A DNA stretch of 64,000 nucleotides from Polytrichum commune (Eukaryota; Streptophyta; Polytrichopsida; Polytrichales; Polytrichaceae): NCBI GenBank assembly GCA_950295325.1, contig OX485803.1, forward strand, positions 26,660,001-26,724,000, written 5' to 3'. The notes beneath the pieces are model-generated. The model saw nothing but the letters and a program-made list of their open reading frames with translations, did no database searches and was not told the origin of the DNA. Made by a program: the position numbers and the translations under genes. Shown piece by piece: positions 51,671-62,879 of the stretch; position 1 is the stretch's first letter; each line of letters opens with the position of its first letter.

Positions 51671-51923
51671 TATTTTTTGATGTTTTGATTTCCAGTAATC
51701 TGTTTATGTACGTGGTTGGACTTGTAGGTTTTCTTTACGTTCAGGACGAAGCATCAGTCAAAGCACCTTGCTTTCACACAGGATCAATATTAGCCTATAT
51801 ACCTTACATCAACTTGGAAATGAGTCATTGGACGTTGACAGAATTTGACCTGCACCTGTACTGAGCGTGTTCCCTATAACAGCAGTTGCAGAAAATGAAA
51901 CTCAAATATCAAGCAGATTCTAG

Positions 51924-52178
51924 ACACAACAGGATACACAGTCAATAAGACAGTTCATAGAAGCGACAATAGGGGTGTCAAAGGATTCGGTTTCTTCCTG
52001 TACCTTTGGAGATGTAGGAGACAACCTAGACAATGATCCACTGTCGGGAAGTGATCAAGTCAGTGGGGATGTTGTGGAAGTGGCTTCTTCCATGCAAATT
52101 GTTGTGGATGGCCATGGTCAAGGGCTTCTCACCATTTGGCTATTGCCGCATGTGTGTTTTGTTTCTATATCGTTCTAA
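51924..52178 (+). other. Unassigned open frame
   Basis: A frame open from about 51924 reads an acidic, protein-like stretch (RQFIEATIGVSKDSVSS, then DVGDNLDNDPLSGSDQVSGD) before ending at 52178. Composition looks more coding-like than its neighbours, and an AG precedes it, but no partner exons or family were recognised. It may be a decayed exon. Confidence 0.2.
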
Positions 52179-52340
52179 TTTTCTGACTGCTTGGTATTGA
52201 GTATGTAACTCTAAAAGCTCTGCCTCTCTTCAGTTTGATTCTATGATTTTCTGGTTACCTTTTATCTGTAAGAGTTGGTTTGAACATCGATAGTCACAAG
52301 GATGTTAAGATCTTCTAAATAGATGCTGTGACTATGGCTG

Positions 52341-52423
52341 GGGCGAACCAACCCGTACATTGGTTCCTTGGAGGCAAGGGTTTAGGCGTCCAACAAGGAA
52401 CAAGTGTATGAGTTGGTTCGCCC
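52341..52423. repeat. Small foldback between 12-bp direct repeats
   Basis: Thirty-base arms (52341-52370, 52394-52423) pair at 26 of 30 positions around a 23-base loop. A perfect direct repeat CTGTGACTATGG flanks them at 52326-52337 and 52429-52440. Whether this is an insertion with a long duplication or a local rearrangement is open. Confidence 0.75.
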
Positions 52424-52522
52424 AAATCCTGTGACTATGGGCAGGGCAAGATGGAATAGTTACCTCTCTTGAAAGTACGATTGTTTGCCTGTGAATTTGA
52501 ATGTCTTGCTTCTGCAGATAAG

Positions 52523-52870
52523 GTATGTGGGTGTTATTCGGTCATTTTTTCATGTTCTTTAACCTCTTCCAATTAGATTCACACAACAAAATCTGTGTTC
52601 CATAAGCAAATCTTTGATGAAACAGCAACAAAAATTGGACTTCCCCTGATTTAGTTATGGTTATTGCAAGTGCATGTTTGTTGATAAGTCCTGCCAATTG
52701 TGTTCACTATCGAGTGTGGAGTAGTTAATAAAATTTGAAGACATAGTCCAATCTCTTTTACCCATGTGTCTTTATCGTGTTTGTTCTTTGATCCTCACCT
52801 AACCCAACCACACACCAATTGAATATATAGGAGTCTAATTAAGACAAGGTACCAAATAACACCCACACAC
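52523..52870. mobile_element. Candidate MITE with GTGTGTGGGTGTTATTTGGT ends
   Basis: Twenty-base inverted termini match at 18 of 20 positions (52523-52542 against 52851-52870). The interior resembles 23264-23614, which carries the same left end but lacks the right one. No clear target duplication was seen, so the superfamily is unassigned. Confidence 0.65.
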
Positions 52871-53370
52871 TTTATAGAGTTTGTTTGGATCCCGCAAATA
52901 CCAAGATTCTATTTGACTCTCTCAGAACATGATTAGAACTGTTAGGTCATGATTCCAGAGCAATTCAGGAGAGGTTATGGTCTAGAAGGATTAGAAGAAG
53001 CTCTTGCATGTCCTTGGGATGTCCTGATACAGGCACCATTACTGCTTAGTTTTCTATTGTAAATATTTAGTTATCTATCAATGAGTGTCAGTTGGTCTCT
53101 GATTTTGCAGAAACTCTGATTCTGACAGAAATTGCAAAACTTAGCCATCAATTGCCTGCACAGTCAGTGTTGTTGGCACAAAAGTTATATCAAAGGCTAA
53201 AAATAAACTGAAGTGCCAACATATGAGATGACAACTATATACAGGAAGTGATCAACTGTGTTACTTAATTATCAACAAATTGTTGAAATTTGGTTTCAAA
53301 ATCATTGTCATGCAATGTGCACTTTAGCCTCAAGACTAACTTGCCACATCCTTGTTTTGTCTTGTCTAAC

Positions 53371-53802
53371 TTACACAGCAGGGAATGTGTAAGGGGCATC
53401 CCTGGTAGATTGAAAATGTTTGCTGCCATAGTCAAAATCTGTCGGAACAGCTCCAAATATCATGGCTTCAGGGTTACACTCTGGAGTCTCAATAAACTGC
53501 ATACAAATCATGGTGTGTCACTGCGAATTTCACACAAGAGTCTAGTGCAGTTGAGCAGTGTAAGTGTAAGTTAGAAGGGTTTATTTCATTTTTTAAATCA
53601 TCACAGACTACTGCTTTAATGGTGTTTATGGAACATAACACATATGGTAGATGGGTCTTAAATGGTCACTTTTTCCGAATAACACACTTCTCCTAGGATA
53701 TGAAACACACAATTAGTACAAGATGGGTAGCAAATCCAATGGAGGTTGTAGCCACTTTCCTCATAATTTCTGGAGCTCATATGAATACCTTCTTAAGTTA
53801 AC

Positions 53803-53833
<31 letters not shown>

Positions 53834-56800
53834 GTCTCCCTCAATTAAGTTGATTGTTGAACCTAGAACGGTTATCAATTTTTGAGCATGCAATCCAATT
53901 TCTCATAGACACATGTCTTTTGGTAGCCATTGTTGAAGCTACACCGCACCAGATACCACTCACATATAGGGGTTCTAATAAGAAAAGTAACCAAATAAGG
54001 TTGTCTACCATACTATGTTTGCATGCTAAAAGATACTCAAGTTGTTCCTAAATCTGCAATTTTTTTCTTTCCAGGAATCTGCTAATTTTCAATGACGTCT
54101 TCATGTACATATACTAGAAATTGTTATCAACTTTAGTCTCAACTTTATGTTATAGTACTGTGATGTTCTCCTCATTGAACAGAGTAAAGTATCCATTCTA
54201 TGATGTGAATGTTGGAAGTAATTACTTGGAGAAAGAGATGCTCAATACGTCGACGGAGGCCAGATATAGACCTTGCAGATCGACCTCGATACATGAGATC
54301 TGCTTCCCTTTGAATCAGTAATAGAATTTCCCGTGTTAAAGGGTGGTCGTAAACTTGGACAGTCCACTTTACATATCCCAACACCGCCATTCGGTCATCC
54401 ATAGATTCTACTTTCTTTGCAAGTTCCTCGAAAAGCTAAGTATCATAAGACAGCCCACACATGTGTCACCAGTGTGAGAATTATGTAGAAAGAATTGAGA
54501 TAAGCTTGCGAAAATGGAATGAAGATGGTTAATGAACCATCTAATTTGATGTTAATTTTCTCCTTTATTTTTGAATTTCTTTCTTGTATAAGTGTACGTG
54601 CATGCAAAATGGTCACATATATGTATGTGCAAGTGAATATGTGTAAGATCAGCATAAGTTTCAAATAACTGAAATACTCCATTCTTCATACATTTGTAAT
54701 TACTAATAAACTAAGTTACCACGATTGTATGCTTACTTGACCAAGATCACTTGCATGCACTGTGCTAGGAGTTTGAACATGCATCAGCTGACCATTCTTC
54801 ATCTCCCATAATTTGGGAAGAGCCATCATTGAAAGTTTTTTTTTGACTCGTTTGCGATGATTTATATGTGCTGCTCGGCACCGTAGATTGTCTATTGTTT
54901 GTAACAACCTCAATTCCTAACCACGCAATAATACACTCGACATGAATTGCAAAGATTCGTATATTGTTCTACAATTAATGCTAAATCTGGTGACTTGAAA
55001 TGTTTTCGAAATAGTATATAGACCAGATTTAGTGTTGATTAAAGTGAACATCTAAAATAACCCAACATTACCATTGAACCTAAAACTAACATTATGTCCA
55101 AGTCATACATTTTGGAGTTGAATAAACTAAAGATGAACTTAATTTACCTTATTCACCAGTTCTTTGACTGCGGCTATGCGCTCATCGCCAGTGCTTGTTA
55201 TTTTCAAATGCTCCTATTTACATGCCACCCATGAGAGTATAAGATTGTCCATTATGTAACGCTACAAATCAAGTCTATACCTCATCTCAAATGCAAGTGA
55301 CCAACATTAAATGTTGAGTCAATGTTGATACAAATTCTTCAGGGCTTCATATACTTCCAGTGCTAACTCAACATTCATTGAATGATTCATTCAACATTGA
55401 TTCAACTCATAACTCAACTTTTTAGGTAGACTTGCAACTACAGAATATAAAAAACAAAAGATTAAAATTGCGACCCTACTTTTGGTAGCCATTGATTCAA
55501 TGATGTTGCTGTTTAATGTGATTGAATCAATCCAAAATCAGTGTTGATATTTGAGTTTAGAGGATTGTGATGTAAGTAACACATCAATGAGATTTGTCAA
55601 TGTTGAATTCTGTCAAAATCGTGAGTCCCCATTGCATTAAATCAACAATCCAATGAAATTTCAGCATGCCTGTAAACGCCAATGCTCGAGCTCTTGATAC
55701 AAAATCTCAAAATCAGCTGCACTCTCTGGATGTATTCGACGCTCAATTTCATAGCGCAACTTTTCTTCAGCTCTTTGTTTTGCCAGAGCATCTTGTTCGG
55801 TCCAAAACTGGAAGTGTATTGATGCATCACGACGAGGTGCATGGAAATATATTCAATGAATTGTAACACAAATTTTCTTAGCTTATACTAAACAATAATT
55901 CTTCAAATACAGATATGCTGAATATAATAAGGTACTTATTGATATTACTTCAATTCTAGATCTACCAGTCATGGTGATGTGCTACAGAGAATTTAAGAGC
56001 GCTTGTTGTTTACCTTTAAAGGTTTCAAGCTACATTAAATAGAAATATAAGTACGGGTTACCATTGGAGTTACACATTGCTATAACTACAATAGAGGCAC
56101 CCATAACTGATCACTTAAGAGATTTTGTACCAAATTTGGAGAAGTATAAAGTGGTGCAAATTTTTTCCATGTAGGAAGATAGAAATTATGAAGACTACAA
56201 ATTGTTTGGTAATTTTATTCCTTGAATTGAAATCACTGTGAAATTTTTGAAGTCAAAAGTTGGCCTGAACAATTATTAATGTTTAGAGTTTGCCATAACT
56301 GTTCATTCCTCCTCACTTTAACACTCAAAACTAGGACATGTGTCATGCCACAATTGGTTCAGGTTTGATCGAAATTCAGTCCCAACCTAATCAAAATTTT
56401 GTCCCAGCCTAATCGAAATTCCGGTACCTTATAAATTGCTGATGGGATCCTGATCAACAATAGACACTTCTATTAAATTTATCGAGAATATCATTCTTTA
56501 CCAAGTAAGTTAATTCATGTTCTTTGATGTGCAATAATAATAAAAACTTTGGTCTCCGGAGGAGACCGACATGAATTAAGTGTCTGTTCGATCCACCTCC
56601 AATCCCATGCCCACAGGACAAGGGGTGATGTGCATAGTAGTTGTTGGTCTAATCAATCTACGTAAAATGATAATCTCAATATAAAGTTACCGCAACATGT
56701 AACTCCAAATGGTAACCCAACACATATAAGACCATGTAGTGTACCACCACATTGGTCTACATGACAGTTTGAACAAGTTGACGACAAGTGTTAAAGCTAC

Positions 56801-59052
56801 ATTGAAATGTCCTATTAGTGTAGGTTACCATTTGGAGTTACATGTTGCTATAATTTTTTACCAATATAATTTTTTTTCATTGAGTAAGTCATATCATGCT
56901 CTTTGATGTGCATACTAGCTATTTGAAATTGTATATCAATTTCAATGTATTGGGAAAGGTAGGTACAATCCAACTTGTATGCGCTCATTCAAAGTGTTCA
57001 CCTTCAAGAGGATGCTATTTCTTTATTGAGGTCCCTCTAAATACTTGTGATACCCATTTCAGGATAACATATAGAATCAGCTTGAGTGGCAACATTGGAG
57101 TCATCTCTTCTCTCTCCTCCTCCTCTAGAATTCAAGTGAAAGAAGTGAAGACTAGTGTTGGATTGGTATTGTCTGTTTTAAATGTCATTTGGGTATCTAT
57201 AATGAAGAAATCACATTTTTTGGATACCGGTAGGGTATGAGTATTTGACAATATTTTTGTTTTCAATACCATTCAGGTCTATATACCATGCAAGAACCTT
57301 TATACCTAAGTAACATGGCCCTAGTATCAATATGGTTTAGAATGGTATTGACCCAAATATCCATATATATGTGCTCAAGATTCTCTCCCCTTGACATACC
57401 CACCAAACATCAATATTTGGCTGATACTACAATATTGATATCCACGGCTAGGTTCTTTGATACCGTTATTGGTATTGATGATTACTCATACCCATGCATT
57501 CGCCTATACACCAAAACCAACACTGGTCATGAAGACCCCAAAAAAAGACTTTGGTCTCCAAGGAGGACCAGAGTGACTAGAGTGTTTGTTTGTAAGCTAC
57601 GGCCATCCGTGGTCACGTCCTCAAGGACAAGGACAATGACGTTAGATGTAAAACTACTTCACCCTTTGCAAGGAGTAGACACTACATCAGTAGCCAATAT
57701 CCATGGAGATTGTTACGTCACAACACATCTTCGTGTCAGGAATCACGATACCTCTTTTTTCGCCTTTGCATATTCGCGCATCCGATTTGCAGTACGTTGG
57801 GCGATCTTGTGGCGAGTGTGCTTTTGGATCATGATCGCTGCGGCGACACGCTTCCGCATCCACGCGTCCGCGTCCTCGTACGGCCCCGGAACACGAGCAT
57901 AGTCGAAGATGTCGTCGATCACCACCCCGTTCTTGTCGAGGGACCAATATGTTTTGTTTTTATCCATTTGCGTAAACGCCTCCTTGGTCGTTTGGTACGT
58001 CCTCGTCCGCATCCACGAGGCTTGTGTCTCCCGGGACATCATTTCCGGGTACTTTTTCTCCACATAGTCGGGCGGCCATGGCTCCCGCGTTTGGGCCACG
58101 GCATGCAAGTACTCCGTGCCTGGCTAATCACAACATGATGTAGCTTGACACATGAGCAAGGTGTTGTTGTATACCAAGACTTAATGTGTAGATGTTTATT
58201 CATTGTTTGGCAACTTCAAGTTGAAGTAGTGCAATGTTGTGGGTGGCACAAAGTTGAAGGGGTGTGCTTTGAAAACTTTCTAAGTGGCACACATCAAAGT
58301 AAGAGGTATAACATTGTTCATTTCTCTAGAGTCGTTCTTTTTCCAAAAGTAAACATATCACATGAGAATTGATTGTGGTTTTTCAAGCTTGCGTTCAAAA
58401 TTCAACTTGAATTTGGTGGGTGAAAGCATATTGAGGAAATTGTGTGGGGTATCATATTACTAAGTACACGTAATGGGTTAAACAAGTTGAACAATGTTAT
58501 ACCATTAAAGTTTCATAAATTTTTAATGAGATTCATTGAGTAAAATAATACATCATTGCTAGAAAATAAAATGAATAATCATATAGTAAGATTGAGAATT
58601 ATGTAGAGGTATAAAGGCATGCCTCTACATAGTGGACGCTTGTATTGATTAGTCCATATGGATAAAATACCCTCTGAACACATGGGGTATACTTGTTTTC
58701 AAGAGAAGCGCACCCCATGAGATTCCATTTCGTTGTCAAAAGACAATGCCAATCGAATTGGAACATTAAAAAAAGGGTGTTAATCAAAGTATTGACAATA
58801 GTGAATTAGAAGCATCATGGTGTTTGGACAAACTTGCTAACCACTTCTAATGTCTTTGAACCCCCCACGGTACGGCTTGGCCTCGATGTTTTTCCGGTCA
58901 ATGTGCACCGACAAAACTTTGGGTTCGTTGGTCGAATCATCCCACACCTCCATCGTCACATGGGACCCCTTCTGCCGCGACTTGCTTCCCGGCCTCACGG
59001 GGGGTGTCGAGGGTGCCTTAGTATTACCCTCCGGTGGAGACGGCGAGGCCAT
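53371..59052 (-). CDS. IQUB: IQUB/CFAP253-like axonemal protein, seven chained exons
   Basis: Homologue of the ciliary IQ-motif and ubiquitin-like protein IQUB, a radial-spoke component in animals. Exons: 59052-58842, 58119-57752, 55807-55670, 55213-55148, 54916-54737, 54435-54226, 53496-53371; 432 aa as chained, all in phase. Family signatures in order: KPYRGGFKD (60-68) joined across an intron to GTEYLHAVAQT (71-81), RETQASW (100-106), an IQ motif around IMIQKHTRHKIAQR (166-179), IHPESAADFEILYQELEHWR (20 residues, 218-237), LRLLQTIDNLR (263-273), REILLLIQREADLM (355-368) and LFLQ then FIETPECNPE (388-401). The 55807-55670 exon has a GC donor; the other introns are GT-AG. The N-terminus is probably incomplete (see the candidate exon at 59250-59355). 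The last exon either stops at 53371 or splices at 53375 to exons not found. Animal IQUB is much longer (about 790 aa). Confidence 0.85.
53640..54010 (+). repeat. Dispersed repeat family R1, copy in IQUB intron 6
   Basis: Its blocks GGAGCTCATATGAATA, GTCTCCCTCAATTAAG, ACACATGTCTTTTGG and CACTCACATATAGGGG recur in the same order at about 3540-3870, 30590-30880 (ABCG intron 5) and 34935-35250, and inverted at about 9400-9620, 19900-20150 and 20330-20520. It contains a GATA microsatellite at 53803-53833. No coding capacity; class unknown. Confidence 0.65.
55270..55600. repeat. Dispersed repeat R3 in IQUB intron 3
   Basis: Inverted relative of the repeat in GNA1 intron 1. It includes AAAATCAGTGTTGATATTTGAG and several GTTGAGTCAATGTTGA-like inverted motifs typical of a foldback. 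Non-coding. Confidence 0.55.
56692..56848. repeat. Foldback with perfect 26-bp arms, in IQUB intron 2
   Basis: GCAACATGTAACTCCAAATG and onward (56692-56717) is inverted exactly at 56823-56848. Related half-copies lie near 1190-1215 and 56058-56085. It sits in the 1.9-kb intron between the second and third chained IQUB exons. Confidence 0.72.
57220..57520. repeat. R2 family copy in IQUB intron 2
   Basis: Contains TTGTTTTCAATACCATTCAG, CCACGGCTAGGTTCTTTGAT and CCATGCATTCGCCTATACAC, matching the GNA1 intron copy. It lies between the IQUB exons ending at 57752 and starting at 55807. Confidence 0.6.
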
Positions 59053-59249
59053 CCTTTGAATTAGTCGTCTCCGAATTCAATGTCCACTACACGAACAAAC
59101 TACTTCAACCTTTGGAGAATGTGAATCATTCAAGGGTTGGCCAAGAATGTTTGGCCGCCTCGTCAACACACCGCAACCATCTCGAGGTGCACATTTGGAG
59201 TGCATCATGTTTTGAAGAGACATTGGTTGTGGTGTTGAGAGGTGGACTT

Positions 59250-59355
59250 TTGATTGTCACCATTTGCGCACTCGTGAGCTTGTAGATATCGGAAAACTGG
59301 AGCCGGTTTACATTTGTGTGAAAATCTCGGAGTTGGAGGCCCGCATAATAGAAAT
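59250..59355 (-). CDS. IQUB: Candidate upstream exon of the IQUB-like gene (ubiquitin-like fold segment)
   Basis: On the minus strand a CAG acceptor at 59356-59358 is followed by an open frame reading FYYAGLQLRD and then FSDIYKLTSAQMVTIK. The pattern resembles the second half of a ubiquitin-like domain (the AGKQLED and LSDYNI region of ubiquitin). IQUB proteins carry such a domain just before the part encoded by the next exon. The donor joining it to 59052 was not identified, so the right-hand limit is approximate. A frame change is needed before the next exon. Confidence 0.4.
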
Positions 59356-59419
59356 CTGTGGGGGTTGACCTCACAAAAGTAAGCCTCAAATTGGCGTGCA
59401 CTGCTCTGTAAGATGGCCC

Positions 59420-62148
59420 AAGTCAGTTGAGAAAATAATTGAGAATAATTTCCATGCTGCACTTCACGTAGTAGATGTATTTCTTCAAGGAAACGTAGAT
59501 TCAGATCAAACCTAAGATTGCATCTCAACTCCCAAGGAATTTAACCGGCGTCAAAGATCATTGCACAAATACCATGGCTACATCAACTCAGAATTTGAGC
59601 TCAAGTCGCTTAATTGGCATCATCCTCCTCCATTGCACCGTTGAGCCGATAACTGTTATAAATTCAAATCTCTTGCCAATATTGTTGAGGATTTGAAATC
59701 TCACTCCCCCTCCAACAAAAATTACACAACTGAGAGTTGAAACTGTAGGGATGACACCCATTATAGGTTTGCAAGAATGAGAAATACTTCACCTTTGATC
59801 AAAGCTGCAAAATCAACTGTAAATCTGAGTCATGTTCACGATTCCAGGACCTAATGTAGGTAGGGCTCGTTCTACTGCCAATCCTCCTAGCCTTAGTTTT
59901 CTTTTTTCCATTTCATCTGGCTTGTGTTCCCAAGCTAATCGGCTTCATAGTCACTCAATCTTTGTGGCCTGCAATTTCTTTTTTCTTCTTAAATAACAAT
60001 GCCGTCTCTTTTCAGGATAGGATTACTTTGATCGATGCAAGATTCTCCCTGCCTGAAGCATTTCTGCAAAAAATAAGAACCTCCAAACTTACACACAAAA
60101 GTGCAGTAGAAATTTTGCATCTCCGGTCAATTCAGGCCAGCATCATCACTTGCAAAGCGAGATATTAATCAAAGCTCCAGAATCACAGCTCCTTTAATCT
60201 GCTCCTTCTGCACGCAGACTCGACGCCAAAAACCATTGTCTTGCGCCCAGGTCAAACATTGTGAACCTTGAAACGAAGATGTCATGCCCAAAATGACAAT
60301 TTCCAATTCACAATATCAGCCCAAACATTGAATCCAAACTTGAAGCTCACGATAACACGACCTGTTTATGGCCCTTTCCTTATATATTGGGTTCCCACTG
60401 TACAGGGTTCTCACCGAAATCGTGACAAATACTTGCTCAAAACAAAAAAGGTCAAACGCAGAATGTATTTGTGAGTCTTGGAATTGAAGGGCGTATCATG
60501 CCACCAAGACGAGTTACCAAAGCGCAATTACAATGTACAATATCCCGGCCTCGCAAACATTGAATTTTCACTTGAAGCTCATGACAAAACAATTTTTTTC
60601 TGCTTTTTCGGATCGGGTTTCCACAAACCGGTCCTCACCAAAGTCATGAAAATTACACACAGGCAAATGCAAGCTTGGAGGAGCGGCCCCATGACAACGG
60701 AGTAAATTTGGGATCACAATTCTGCAGACAGCGCCTTTACAAAATGTGAAGATCAGGGAAAGTAAGGCCATAGAGTGAAGTGGGGGAGGGAAAAACTGCC
60801 CTCAACCGGCTGACATAAAGGCTCCCTGGGTTTCACTTGAATTGCCCAGCAATAGGGCACCTTACTTTGGGAGAGAGAGGGGATTTATCGCCTGCTGGCA
60901 TACCTCTCATTCATCCAACTTCAACAATGTCCGGGGAGGATTTTGGGCATAATCGGTCGAAATCCTAGTGTTTCCAAGACCAACCGGTTACATGTTGTGA
61001 TCTTTTGGTTCTTCCTTCACTAATTTGAGGAATATTTTAAAGATTCCTTTAAATGATCGGTAGTTTACCTGATGTCTTGACCTTAATGGTTGTTTCTCAA
61101 ATTCAACTAGTTCATATGTGACTACCGGTCAGTTCTCCTCATTCATTGCAACTTAAAAGTCCTAAAGCTAGTATGTAGTATGGAGGTTGATATAGATTTG
61201 ACAACGGAATTAGTTTCAGAGACCTTTATTAATCTAGTCCAAGTCATTTGAAACGATTTGGCCATAAACCTACACGGGGTCAAGTTTTAATGTTGGATGG
61301 ATGAGAGGTACTTCCGTATGCGATAGTTCCATGTTTAGGACAAGGACTAGATAGTTTTGCTCTTTCAATTGGCCCCTTGCCAATCTTACGGATGTAACGA
61401 GTATCTCCATTGATAGAGCCGCAAATGGACCTCTACCACTGGTTTTTTGGACCTTTTAAGGCAAGGTTGCACCCTCCATCCTTCACCCGACCCAAAGTCA
61501 ACATGTTTTTTTATATTCTTATCCATCACCAATTGTGTTGTAGAGGGCCCTCTCCCTTGAGTGGATGGACTCTCAAAATGTACAAAGCTAAAACATTTTT
61601 GAAATAGGGCCCTTTATAACATAATCAACGCCCAATAATAATTCAAGATAATTGTAGGCTTTGGGGAAGGATGCATCATGAGACTAGCTTGAAAAAGTTT
61701 AAGAAATTGGTGGTGAGGGACGTTTGTGCCTCTACGAGTGGGGACACTCTAAAAGGGCTATACCTAGTAAGAGCATATTCTCCCATAGGTTTGTGGTTAA
61801 TTCAACTTGGATACACTTAAGCTACTTTGAGGTGTTTGGCACTACAACTTTCACACCTAATAATGTGGGCTGAAAGTTAGAATGGGTAGAAAAAATTACG
61901 ATTTATTGCATTTTTATGTGGGTTGGAAATTAGGATGGCTTATAAATCAATAAAAAGTTATTACTCAAATATGGATAAATAAATAAATAAATATATATAT
62001 TATTGGCACTACATATGTTCACCCCACAATTATTATTCTTTATAAACTTAATTTATTAATATTTAAAAAAATTGTTTCTCTAATTCATATGATAATGTGG
62101 GTTCATAAATGGCTCGGACCAAGAAAAGTTACATTGACCCCCGTTAAT
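59420..62148. other. Gene-poor region upstream of the IQUB-like gene
   Basis: It may contain the missing first exons and promoter of the IQUB-like gene, but none could be chained. Two diverged copies of a roughly 200-bp unit are visible (about 60280-60430 and 60495-60690), sharing AAACATTGAATCC/TTTTCACTTGAAGCTCA-like blocks. Confidence 0.4.
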
Positions 62149-62152
62149 CTGA

Positions 62153-62196
<44 letters not shown>

Positions 62197-62264
62197 GTAT
62201 ATGTATATATGTATATATGTATATATGTATATATGTATATATGTATATATATATATATATATAT
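62149..62264. repeat. Long TA/TATG microsatellite
   Basis: About 115 bp of alternating TA with interspersed GTATATAT units. Both strands are open here only because of the simple repeat. Confidence 0.95.
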
Positions 62265-62879
62265 TCCCATTAAATTATGGTTTTGTAAAAAGTCAAGATA
62301 AATCAATAAACTTGAAAAGGTAAAGAGTATAAAATGTCATGATTTGAGGCTCATCCTCAAGGGGCTAACAATTGGTCTAAGGTGTGTGGGGCTTATGTGG
62401 TCACTCTCCTTAAATTGAAAATTACATTTCAAAGATGTATTTTAGTGTGAATCAATAGTCTATTCAGACACTCTAGTTCATTTCACCTCCATTAATTTTC
62501 ACCTCTATTCTCAATAATATTTCCTCTTTAAAATATTCCATAAGTATATTGAGAAATAAAAATATTATATAAAGGTGCCACATCATAGGAAATAAGTCTA
62601 CATCTTATAGCTAGTCCCAAGAAAGAAATTAAAATCTACCTTCTATCCATCCTGTCCATTCCTTCCTTTATCTGCTCTTCCTTTCTTGTAATTCTCTCCT
62701 CTTTATGCCATCCTTTCTACCCTATCCATTCCTTGATTCCTTCCTGGCCCTCATATACATTGTATTCAAGTAACTTGTAGTAAATTTTAAGTTATGGATT
62801 GGATGTAGTCCTACAAGTTCATGAAGTCCTCATACCTCTAGACATCTTAAATGTCATTGAAGCACCAAACATGCATTTT

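Noticed and set aside
51493-51864. 123-codon hydrophobic frame that could be a membrane protein
   Set aside because: Composition follows T-rich DNA, it contains the hairpin, and no family or splice context was seen.
57687-58138. Plus-strand 142-codon and minus-strand 86-codon frames
   Set aside because: They overlap the IQUB exon 58119-57752, whose frame carries the IQ motif and correct splice junctions.
62089-62306. Tyr/Ile-rich frames on both strands
   Set aside because: Translation of a TA microsatellite.
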